From: Gp13-AA77 sp036521995
GTDB taxonomy: Bacteria; Acidobacteriota; Terriglobia; UBA7540
Assembly: GCA_036521995.1 (NCBI GenBank)
Contig: DATDGR010000064.1
Location: 10,474-74,473, forward strand
Direction: 5' to 3'
DNA: 64,000 nucleotides
Shown: one piece after another, positions 28,033 to 35,521 of the stretch
Layout: every line of letters begins with the position of its first letter
Numbering within the stretch: the first letter of the stretch is position 1
Notes under the pieces: model-generated
Told to the model about the DNA's origin: nothing
Database searches by the model: none
The model's input: only the letters and a program-made list of their open reading frames with translations
Translations under genes and position numbers: made by a program

Positions 28033-28717
28033 GATGGTCTCCTTGGGACGCGCCGCGGTGCAGATTGAGAACAGGCCACCCCCGATCGCGGGCCAGGCGT
28101 TCCAGGCGCCGGTCGGGATGCACCGCCACCGGACTGCCGACGGATTCGAGCATGGGCGAGTCGGAAAAGCTGTCCGAGTAAGCCTTGCAGGCGGCCAGTT
28201 CGGCGCCATGTTCGCGGGCCAGGCGCTTTACGGCCTCCACTTTTTCGCCTTCGGCCAGGAGTGGCGGCGCCACCTCGCCTGTGGCCACACCGTCGTCCCA
28301 GACGAGAGAATTCGAGACCACAGCGTCAAATCCAAAATAACGGACGATGGGTGCGAGCGCAACGTCCAGTTCGCCGGTGACCAGTACGGTCCGGAAGCCG
28401 GCGTCCCGATCCGCTTCCACCAGTGCCTTCGACCCCGGATAGATGCTGGGCTGGACCACCCGCTCGAAGAGCTCCTGGTCGAGCGCCAGCAGCCAGTCGC
28501 GCCGCATGCCCCCGTACTCGCGATAGAAGATCTGGTTAAACAGGCGGCGGGAATAAAAATCGAGTGCGAGCATGGCCGGCACGCTCAGCAAAAGCTTACC
28601 GCCCTTCCACAGGGCTCGCGTTCGCGAAGGCAGTTTGCGAACGAAGAAGGCGTAACGCTGGACGATGTTGCCGGAACTCAAGGTTCCGTCGAAGTCGTAA
28701 AAGGCTAGTCGCGGCAT
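28016..28717 (-). CDS. HAD-IB family phosphatase (SerB-like)
   Basis: The 233-aa protein has HAD motif I FYDFDGTLS (nucleophile Asp plus general acid Asp, residues 6-14), motif II VTGE, and a motif III/IV region ending YSDSFSDSPMLE. Next is the HAD-IB hallmark VAVHPDRRLERLARDRGWPVL. HAD-IB proteins hydrolyse phosphoserine-like or phospholipid phosphates and often accompany acyltransferases. The stop overlaps the LarA-like start by 17 bases, giving operon coupling. Confidence 0.85.
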   Translation of the reverse strand: MPRLAFYDFDGTLSSGNIVQRYAFFVRKLPSRTRALWKGGKLLLSVPAMLALDFYSRRLFNQIFYREYGGMRRDWLLALDQELFERVVQPSIYPGSKALVEADRDAGFRTVLVTGELDVALAPIVRYFGFDAVVSNSLVWDDGVATGEVAPPLLAEGEKVEAVKRLAREHGAELAACKAYSDSFSDSPMLESVGSPVAVHPDRRLERLARDRGWPVLNLHRGASQGDHHGRSH

Positions 28718-29409
28718 CAGATCTTAAGCCCGTATTTGGCGGTCCTGAGCCGGTTCGCTCCCTTTCGCACCACTCTGAGCGAAGCGAAGAGGCTCACGGT
28801 GAACTCTGCGAAGGAGCTCAGGGTAAACTCAGCGAAGCATCTGCTGATTGCAAAATTAAAAGGACTTGCGAGATTCCTCGTCGCCTTTGCCTCCTCAGAA
28901 CGACGGCCGGATGAGTTTTCCACAAATTGTTAGACTATCTCTTTTAGAATGAATATGATACTCCGTAAGGTCTTCTGAGTCCGCCGCCGGGTCACAAACC
29001 TCCTCATTGACCGGTACGCCCCCAGCGAACGAATTTTTCCTGCAAAATCAGGCTTATCTCCATGCCCATCATGGGTTTACCTCTGCCAGTTCGTTCGGGA
29101 AAATAAGGCCTATCTGCCTTACAATCAATAGGATACGTTGACCAGTTCGTTTCCGGTTCCAGGTGGCCCTTATTGGGTCTTGTGGCTTAGACGGAGTCGC
29201 GGTGCCGAGTTCCTTCCACATGAGCCGCCCTATTACTGCGTAGTACATGAACCCGAGACCGGAGTCAAGCGAATTCCGCCTCGCCTTCCGGGCTATCTTA
29301 CCCCGCTCTCCCTCTTCGCCACGGGGTCCCGCTCCGGAGGACTCCATTAGATTTCCGGAAGCTCCCTCTCTTTCAGCTCATCCGTTGCTTCCCAGGCGAT
29401 TCCTAACCT
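28718..29409. other. Intergenic region with repeats between the HAD and PlsY genes
   Basis: It holds the second REP-like unit (28808-28914) and, at about 29036-29125, two loose copies of AAAAT.AGGC.TATCT spaced 56 bases apart with GAACGAA/TTCGTTC inversions. The short minus-strand frame at 29069-29347 lies over these repeats and is not supported as a gene. Confidence 0.5.
28808..28914. repeat. REP-like dispersed repeat, copy 2 (intergenic)
   Basis: It shares ordered blocks with 1347-1432: GCGAAGGAGCTCAGGG, AAACTC.GCGAAG.ATCTGCT, AGATTCCTCGTCGCC, and CTCCTCAGAACGAC. The two copies differ by a short insertion in the centre. Confidence 0.6.
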
Positions 29410-30018
29410 TCAGGCGCGCGCCAAGACCCGCTGCAGGTTCCGGCGGTGCCGGCACGCCAGAAACACAGTCATCAAGGCGGCACAGGCTGCGTCCGTGCGC
29501 CCCACGAAGACCAGCATCAGGATCGTAAAGAGCAGCCAAGTGGTGAGCGAGGCCACCGCCCCAGCTTCTCGCCACCTGAGCTTGCTGAAGGTGATCCGGC
29601 TCAGCGCAAAGTACGCCAGCGCGATGACCGCCCACCGTGGATAGAGTACCAACATCACGCCGCCCGACGTGGCGATTCCCTTGCCGCCATTAAAGCCGAG
29701 AAAAGGTGAGAAACAGTGACCGAGCACGGCGGCGAAACCAAAGAGCCACGCCCAGCCGATCGCACTGGGCCAGGGCGCAGCAGGGGCGCCGAGCGGCCAG
29801 GCTCTGAGCACTAGCCACACGGCAAGATAGCCCTTGCCCATGTCACCGATCAATGCAAACACCGCGCGTCGCTTGCTCACTCGCAGGACGTTGTTGAATC
29901 CAGGATTCCCCGACCCTACCTTGCGGATGTCGATTCCCGAGCCGGTCATGGAGATCACGGCGAAAGGAATAGACCCGAGCGCGAAGCAGACGGCAAGTCG
30001 AACGAAGACCGATTCCAT
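29410..30018 (-). CDS. plsY: Glycerol-3-phosphate acyltransferase PlsY
   Basis: The 202-aa integral membrane protein has the PlsY motifs GSGNPGFNNVLR (canonical GSGNxGxxN), DMGKGYLAV and GHCFSPFLGFNGGKGIAT, and about five membrane segments. PlsY transfers the acyl group from acyl-phosphate to glycerol-3-phosphate at the first step of phospholipid synthesis. It lies between the acyl-AMP-ligase/ACP gene upstream and the HAD/LarA/epimerase/kinase operon downstream, all on the minus strand, consistent with a membrane-lipid locus. Confidence 0.88.
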   Translation of the reverse strand: MESVFVRLAVCFALGSIPFAVISMTGSGIDIRKVGSGNPGFNNVLRVSKRRAVFALIGDMGKGYLAVWLVLRAWPLGAPAAPWPSAIGWAWLFGFAAVLGHCFSPFLGFNGGKGIATSGGVMLVLYPRWAVIALAYFALSRITFSKLRWREAGAVASLTTWLLFTILMLVFVGRTDAACAALMTVFLACRHRRNLQRVLARA

Positions 30019-30085
30019 AAGAGGAGTCAGAACTCAGGAAAGCCGGGCGAGTCCCGAAACCCCGAAGACCTCACGCCGGCTTTTC

Positions 30086-32929
30086 TTACCTGCACAATTC
30101 GGCAATCTCGCTCCGTACCCGCTCCCTCAGCTCGACGATATCGCGCTGGCCGCAGGGCACGGGATCGAGCGGCTGGCCGACGATGATGGTCGCGTTGTGA
30201 TCGAGCCCGCGATGGTCGGGATCGAGCACGTGCGAAGTGCCCCGTACGCCGACGGGCACGATAGGCCGCGAGGTGAGGACGGCCGCGTGAAAGGCGTCCA
30301 AGCGGAAGCGGCTGGAGGCGGGCGGAGCGCCTGGCGAACTATCGGGAAACACCAGCACGGATTGGCCGCTCTCAAGCGCGTGCCGAATCCGGTCGCGCAG
30401 GATCCCTCCTCGCGGTGTGTTTTCGCCGCGCAGGGGTTCGAGCACGACGCCGCGCAACAGATTCGCCACACCTCGCGGCATAAAAGCCACCTCGCCGCTT
30501 TCCGCCAGAAGAAATGGTTGCTGGAGGACCGCAGCCATGATGAGCGCATCCAAGGAACCGGCCCGATTCGCGATCAGAACCACGGGTCCTGCGTCCTTCA
30601 GGCTCCCTGCCGCCTCAACCTTGACGGGCTGGCCCGTCAACCGCAGAATCCAGCGGGCGCAGCCGCGAGCCGCAGCGGGGCGCGCCCCAGCCGGGGCGAT
30701 CCTGCCCAGGGCGCCGCTCAGCCTGGGCACCAGCGCCCAGACCGCAGAGGTGTAGGTTCGATAAAAAGCCGACTTCACGTTCCGGGTTCTGTGAATTATC
30801 CAGGCGCCGAGATTATCGAGCGCCAGGTTCGCCATCTGGACCCAGGGAGCGCGGTGGGTACCGCCCAGTTTGCCCTCCTCGAAGAGGCGTTTGGTTTCGT
30901 GACGGCGAATCTTGCCGCTCGACGTCTTGGGGATGCTCTGCGGCGGCAGCAGCACCACCTGGTCTGGTGGCACGCCGGCCGCGGCCACGCCACGAACAAT
31001 CTCTGCCTTGATTCGCTTGCGCTCGATGGCGTGGGTTTCGCGGGTTTCCGCCACCACGATCACCCTTTCCGTGCCGGAGCGCGGCTCGCGGCTGCCAAAG
31101 GCGGCCACACAACCGCGCCGCACGCCTCTCACCTCGGCGGCAGCGGCTTCAATCTCCTGGGGAACAATATTGTGACCGGCGCGGATGATCAGGTCCTTCA
31201 TGCGCCCGGTCACGAAGAGCTCGCCACCAGCCCAGTATCCCAGGTCGCCGGAGTCCATCCAGCCCTCCGCGTCAAGCGCGGCCCCACTAGCTTCAGGATT
31301 ACGATAGTAGCCGGGCGTCCGCGAGGGTCCGCGGAAGAAGATTCGCCCCTGGACTCGCTCACCCACCGGGCGGCCCTCATCGCCGAGCACCCGGACCTCG
31401 TGGCCGGGGAGTGGGGCGCCATTCGCGACAAAACGTACAACGTTGGGATCATTGCCGGCCCCGTTGCTCGGCGCGCTGCCGCTCGACTCCGCCGCGGCCG
31501 GCCAGGCTGCGGGCGCGGCGCGGCCTTCCCGGCCAAAAACATCGCGCTGGACTGCATCGATTCTGGGCGGGCGGTCGATGGGGGGAAAAGTCAGCGCCAC
31601 TGAGGACTCAGCAAGACCATAGCAAGGCACGAAGGCCTCGGGGCGGAAGCCGTAAGGACGGAAACGCTCGGCAAAGCGTTCGAGAGTGTCAGGCAGGACG
31701 GCCTCGCCGGCGTTAATCGCCACCCGCCAGCGGCTGAGGTCGAGCCCTTGGATAGCCTCTTCGCGAATCTTGCGGGCACAAAGCTCGTAGGAAAAATTCG
31801 GAGCGGGGCAGAGCGTGCCGCCGGAGTCATGCAGCGCCCAGAGCCAGCGCTCCGGACGCGACAGGAAGTCGAGCGGCGAGAGCACGGTGATGGGCGCGCC
31901 GTAGTAAACGCTGAAGAGCCAGGAGCCGATCAGGCCCATGTCGTGATAAAGCGGCAGCCAGGTGACGACCACGTCGTCGGGCCTGAATTTGACGGCCCAG
32001 CCGATGCCGCGCACGTTCGCGAGCACGTTGGCCTGGGTGAGCACCACGCCCTTCGGATCACCCGTGGAGCCGGAGGTGTACTGAACGAAGGCGATATCGG
32101 CAACCCGCGCCTCTGAGGATCGCAGCCTCGCCGAGCCTTCGCGCCCGGCCCCTTCGAGTTCCCCCACGGAGGTCACGCCGAGAAGGCCTGGCAGGCTCAG
32201 GCCCATCAACTGCGAGACCGCGCGGACGCGATCAAAGCTGATGAGGAAGCGGACCTCAGCGTTGCGCAGAATCTTCACTTGGCGGCGGACGTATTCCTCG
32301 ATCTTGTCGGGCCGGGCGGGAGGATAAATGGGCACGGCCACGCCACCGGCCAGCATGACGCCGAAGAAGGCGTAAAAGAAATCCGAGGACGTGGGCAGCA
32401 TGATGGCGACGGTCTGGTTCGGTGCGAGGCCGCGGTCGCGCAGACCAGCGGCTACCCGTGAGGACGCCTCCAGGAGCTTGGTATAGGTGATGTCCTGCCC
32501 GGACTCGCCCTCCAACAGGTGAATCTGCACCCGCTCGGGCTCCACGGCGGCATGGTGCCGCAGCACATCGACCCAGGTGCGAGCTCCGTCCGGTGCGGCC
32601 GGCGCGTCACGCGAGGGCTGCTCGATGCGATAGCGCTCCCGGGGCTTCCGCGTGCCCTGCACCGCCATCAGCGCCCGCACCCAGTCGGCAGGGGTCTCCG
32701 CGTTCTGGGCCAGAGTGTCCGGCAAGAGGCGCTCAAAGCGCTTCTCAAAACGCACCAGAAGCTCCACCCGCTCGAGGCTTCCGAGCCCGAGATCACGCTC
32801 CAGCGCCGAGCTGACGTCCACGCTTCGTGCAGCCTGCTCCGAGCCGAGCTCCCGCAGAAGGCCCCGGATGATCTCGAGGACCCCTTCCTCGATCGTGGCC
32901 TGGTCGAGTTGTGGCGAGAACACTGCCAT
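30086..32929 (-). CDS. Fusion: acyl carrier protein - fatty acyl-AMP ligase - degenerate LPLAT acyltransferase
   Basis: This protein of about 947 aa has three modules. Residues 10-90 form an acyl-carrier-like domain with the putative phosphopantetheine Ser in GLGSLERVELL (about S51). Residues 110-690 form an adenylate-forming ligase (YTSGSTGDPKG, WLPLYHDMGLIGS, YGLAESSVAL, GYWAGGELFVTGRMKD, KTSSGKIRRH), of the fatty acyl-AMP ligase or acyl-CoA ligase type. Residues 740-947 resemble a PlsC-type acyltransferase (PVVLIANRAGSLDALI, LVFPDSSPG, RPIVPVGVRG). The catalytic HX4D box reads RAGSLD and FPEGT is altered, so transfer activity is doubtful. The design suggests activation of a fatty acid and loading of its own carrier. 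Its neighbours are lipid genes. ATG 32929 is used; GTG 32932 is possible. Confidence 0.82.
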   Translation of the reverse strand: MAVFSPQLDQATIEEGVLEIIRGLLRELGSEQAARSVDVSSALERDLGLGSLERVELLVRFEKRFERLLPDTLAQNAETPADWVRALMAVQGTRKPRERYRIEQPSRDAPAAPDGARTWVDVLRHHAAVEPERVQIHLLEGESGQDITYTKLLEASSRVAAGLRDRGLAPNQTVAIMLPTSSDFFYAFFGVMLAGGVAVPIYPPARPDKIEEYVRRQVKILRNAEVRFLISFDRVRAVSQLMGLSLPGLLGVTSVGELEGAGREGSARLRSSEARVADIAFVQYTSGSTGDPKGVVLTQANVLANVRGIGWAVKFRPDDVVVTWLPLYHDMGLIGSWLFSVYYGAPITVLSPLDFLSRPERWLWALHDSGGTLCPAPNFSYELCARKIREEAIQGLDLSRWRVAINAGEAVLPDTLERFAERFRPYGFRPEAFVPCYGLAESSVALTFPPIDRPPRIDAVQRDVFGREGRAAPAAWPAAAESSGSAPSNGAGNDPNVVRFVANGAPLPGHEVRVLGDEGRPVGERVQGRIFFRGPSRTPGYYRNPEASGAALDAEGWMDSGDLGYWAGGELFVTGRMKDLIIRAGHNIVPQEIEAAAAEVRGVRRGCVAAFGSREPRSGTERVIVVAETRETHAIERKRIKAEIVRGVAAAGVPPDQVVLLPPQSIPKTSSGKIRRHETKRLFEEGKLGGTHRAPWVQMANLALDNLGAWIIHRTRNVKSAFYRTYTSAVWALVPRLSGALGRIAPAGARPAAARGCARWILRLTGQPVKVEAAGSLKDAGPVVLIANRAGSLDALIMAAVLQQPFLLAESGEVAFMPRGVANLLRGVVLEPLRGENTPRGGILRDRIRHALESGQSVLVFPDSSPGAPPASSRFRLDAFHAAVLTSRPIVPVGVRGTSHVLDPDHRGLDHNATIIVGQPLDPVPCGQRDIVELRERVRSEIAELCR

Positions 32930-33533
32930 CACGTCCTAATTGTCAGGAACAGCCGGTGAAAGGTCGCTCGCGGCCGCGCCGAGTCTGCAACTCTTTGGCT
33001 TCATTTCGTTTTCCGACCTGCAACCTACCCTCTAGCCCATTCTCATTGACCCGAACAGTTCTCCAAGTTACTTGCTGATTCTAAAGGGCATTCGAGTTCG
33101 TCCGCGGCTTCTCCGGAGCGCGTGCCGGTGCTTCCTTACCCCTCACAGCCTGCCTTCCGGCGACCTTGACCGACTCTGTTGATACCAGATCGTGTAAGTC
33201 TTGTCAAGCGTATCACTTATATCAGCGGTGTCAACCCCGCGTTCTCTAGTTTGCATTGAAGCGGCCCGCCATCGACGAAATAGGAGTCATCAGCCTTTGC
33301 TTCCATTCTGTGACGTGTGAGGCGGCGCCGCCGAAGCGCGGAACAGACCCCAACCCCGGAACTCGCGGCCGCTGAGGCGCACCCAAAAAGAGGCCGGATT
33401 TACGGACTCCGGTTGGGGCTAGGCCGGGGTTAAACTGCACTTTGGTGGACTTGCTTTATGGCAGGACAGGCATCTCGCTGGCAGCCGACTCGCGCCTGAC
33501 CCTTTTGCGGATACTTGGATAAACGCGTGTTCT
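32930..33533. other. Intergenic region upstream of the acyl-AMP ligase
   Basis: No supported gene. It presumably contains the promoter of the minus-strand lipid cluster, but no clear -35/-10 was picked. A GATTCTAAAGGGC word (33077) resembles the core of the 55-base intergenic repeats, and a structured repeat lies at 33346-33431. Confidence 0.45.
33346..33431. repeat. Small palindromic element
   Basis: CCCCAACC (left) pairs with GGTTGGGG (right), and AACCCCGG (33352-33359) pairs with CCGGGGTT (33424-33431), giving a nested stem of about 85 bases with GC-rich ends. No second copy was noticed in this window. Confidence 0.35.
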
Positions 33534-33764
33534 CTAGGCGGCTCCCGCGATCCTCCGGCGTCTTTTCGCTTTAGCGGTAGCAGAACTACATGCGAATGCC
33601 ACAACGGAGCCCGAATAGAAGTCACGGACGAAGTACTCGCGCCCGGTACGAGCCTGAGCCAAGTCTCGTAGCCTGATCCTGGCGTGTTCCAAGGTGGCTG
33701 CCGCACCGACCCACCGCGGGAAGGTACCCGGTATCATCTCGAACAGGTCATACTGAGTTTCCAT
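33534..33764 (-). CDS. Small hypothetical protein
   Basis: The 76-aa protein starts at ATG 33764, preceded by GGAGGTTGCC with a further AAGGAGG, a strong ribosome binding site. The sequence (METQYDLFEMIPGTFPRWVG, then LEHARIRLRDLAQARTGREYFVRDFYSG) is compact with a basic tail. I recall similar small proteins in acidobacterial genomes but know no function. The good start signal and the non-shadow position make it a likely real gene. Confidence 0.55.
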   Translation of the reverse strand: METQYDLFEMIPGTFPRWVGAAATLEHARIRLRDLAQARTGREYFVRDFYSGSVVAFACSSATAKAKRRRRIAGAA

Positions 33765-34127
33765 GGCAACCTCCCTCCTTATGTTTCTTCCCCTATGTTT
33801 CTCCATCCTTCGTCATGCCCATTCTAGCGAAAAGCTGGAAGCTCCGTCATCGTAAGAATTTATAGCCCCGGTAAGACTTTCTTGCGGCTCCCGCGCGCGG
33901 ACGTGCCAAGCGAAGGATGGCGCGGTTTAGGCATAGCCGTAGCCTTGGCTGTCAACCCAGCCCCAGCGACTATACGCCGCGGCGTAGGACCGTTCTTTCG
34001 AATACACGTCTGCCCGCCTCCCGCGGAGGTCTGTGGAACGCCTTGACTGGCGCATCCCTTCAAGCTTCTAGCACCGACCGCTTCCCGGTGGTTTGTGGTA
34101 GATTGTCACCCTGAAGCGGAGGTCAGA
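33765..34127. other. Divergent intergenic region
   Basis: The region separates the small minus-strand gene from the plus-strand ceramidase-like gene and should hold promoters for both. A repeated TATGTTTCT word (near 33781 and 33795) was noted; no operator was identified. Confidence 0.35.
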
Positions 34128-35489
34128 ATGCGCATTCTTGGCAAGGTTGGGTCGGGATTAGCGCTGGCGGTCTTCACCCTCGCCGGATCAGCGAGATCCG
34201 GTTCGCTCAAGGCGGGTGTGGCGAAAGTTGACATCACGCCGCCCCCGGGCTTGCCGCTGTGGGGATTTGAGAACCGCAAGACGCCTGCCACCGGAACGCG
34301 CGATCCCCTCTATGCGCGCATCCTTGTGCTCGAAGTGGGTGAAACCCGGCTGGCGCTGGTGGCGCTCGACGTCGGCCGCTGCTTCGGCCCCGCTTCGATG
34401 GAACATCTGCGCGACCAGGCCAGAAAATCAAGCGGGATCTCGTACGTGTTGGTGGTGGCCTCGCACACCCACGCCGGCCCCGTGATTTCTGACTCTTACC
34501 CCCAAGGCGTCCCGCCCTGGGAAACGTACACGCTCGAAAGGATCGGCCAAGCCATGGGCCAAGCCCACCAGCACGCCGTCGAAGTGCGCCTGGGAGCGGG
34601 TTACGGCGTCACCTATATCGGCCACAACCGACTCCGGCATAATTCGGACGGTACAGTGAGCTGGTTTGAGCGCAACACCACGAAAATTCCGACCGCCCCC
34701 GTTGATCCCACGGTTTCCGTGCTGCGCGTGGACACCACCGATGGAAGACCGCTGGCTATTCTCGTGAACTATGGCTGCCACCCTGTCATCTTCGGCGCCG
34801 ACAACCTGGAGTACTCCGCTGACTACCCGGGCGTGATGGCGGCGACGGTGGAAGCTGCCTTCGGCGGCCAGCCGCTATGTTTCTTCCTGCAAGGCGCACC
34901 CGGCGATATCAATCCCTATTACGCCGTGACGCCGCTCGAGCAGGATGCCGTGAAATGGCGCGATTGGACCGGTCAGCACCTCGGCGAAGAGGCCGTCCGG
35001 GTGGCCAAGGAGATTCACACTCCCGCCGTGACGGACCCAAGTATTGATTACGCCGAAGATTCGCTTACGTTCCACTTGCGCTGGGACCTGGAGAAATTTC
35101 GGCGGGCGCTCATCCAGTTTCTGGGCCCAGAAGGTTTCCTGACTTACGCCACCGGATTGAATGCCGAGTTTCAACTGCCGGTGGCGACGATTCTCATCAA
35201 CAAACACATCGCATTCGTGGCCATGCCGGGCGAACCGTTCGTCGACTTTCAGATCAATTGGCGGGACCGTTGCCCCGCGCCGGACGCTTTTTTCCTGGGA
35301 TACGCCAATGGCTATTACGGCTACTTCCCTGTTATCCGCGCTTCGACCGAAGGCGGTTACGGCGCCGCGAGTTTCAGCACGTGGATTGAACCTGGAGCTG
35401 GCGAGCGCATGGTGGACCACGCTGTGATCAAGGTGTACCAGATGCTGGGGCGGTACAGCGATTTGCCCGAGGACATGCAGCCCAAGTGA
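34128..35489 (+). CDS. Neutral/alkaline ceramidase-like secreted hydrolase
   Basis: The 453-aa protein starts at ATG 34128, preceded by GCGGAGGTCAGA. The signal peptide (SGLALAVFTLAGSARSGS) is followed by AGVAKVDITPP, the usual start of the neutral/alkaline ceramidase N-terminal domain. Zinc-type and active-site motifs are ASHTHAGP, NYGCHPVIFG, SADYPGVM and LQGAPGDINP. Ceramidases cleave ceramide N-acyl bonds, but many bacterial members have unproved substrates. The C-terminal immunoglobulin-like domain of long ceramidases (about 650-700 aa) is absent. The stop overlaps an alternative start of the kinase gene downstream. Confidence 0.75.
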   Translation: MRILGKVGSGLALAVFTLAGSARSGSLKAGVAKVDITPPPGLPLWGFENRKTPATGTRDPLYARILVLEVGETRLALVALDVGRCFGPASMEHLRDQARKSSGISYVLVVASHTHAGPVISDSYPQGVPPWETYTLERIGQAMGQAHQHAVEVRLGAGYGVTYIGHNRLRHNSDGTVSWFERNTTKIPTAPVDPTVSVLRVDTTDGRPLAILVNYGCHPVIFGADNLEYSADYPGVMAATVEAAFGGQPLCFFLQGAPGDINPYYAVTPLEQDAVKWRDWTGQHLGEEAVRVAKEIHTPAVTDPSIDYAEDSLTFHLRWDLEKFRRALIQFLGPEGFLTYATGLNAEFQLPVATILINKHIAFVAMPGEPFVDFQINWRDRCPAPDAFFLGYANGYYGYFPVIRASTEGGYGAASFSTWIEPGAGERMVDHAVIKVYQMLGRYSDLPEDMQPK

Positions 35490-35521
35490 CAGCGGAACCT
35501 GAACGGTTCGGGAGACACCCT

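Noticed and set aside
29069..29347. Short minus-strand gene between the HAD and PlsY genes
   Set aside because: It lies over repeat-like DNA (56-base spaced words) and has no start signal.
29834..31603. Long plus-strand open frame (589 codons) opposite the acyl-AMP ligase
   Set aside because: It is a mirror frame of a gene with clear domains; composition is Arg/Ala/Gly-rich without motifs, as expected in GC-rich DNA.
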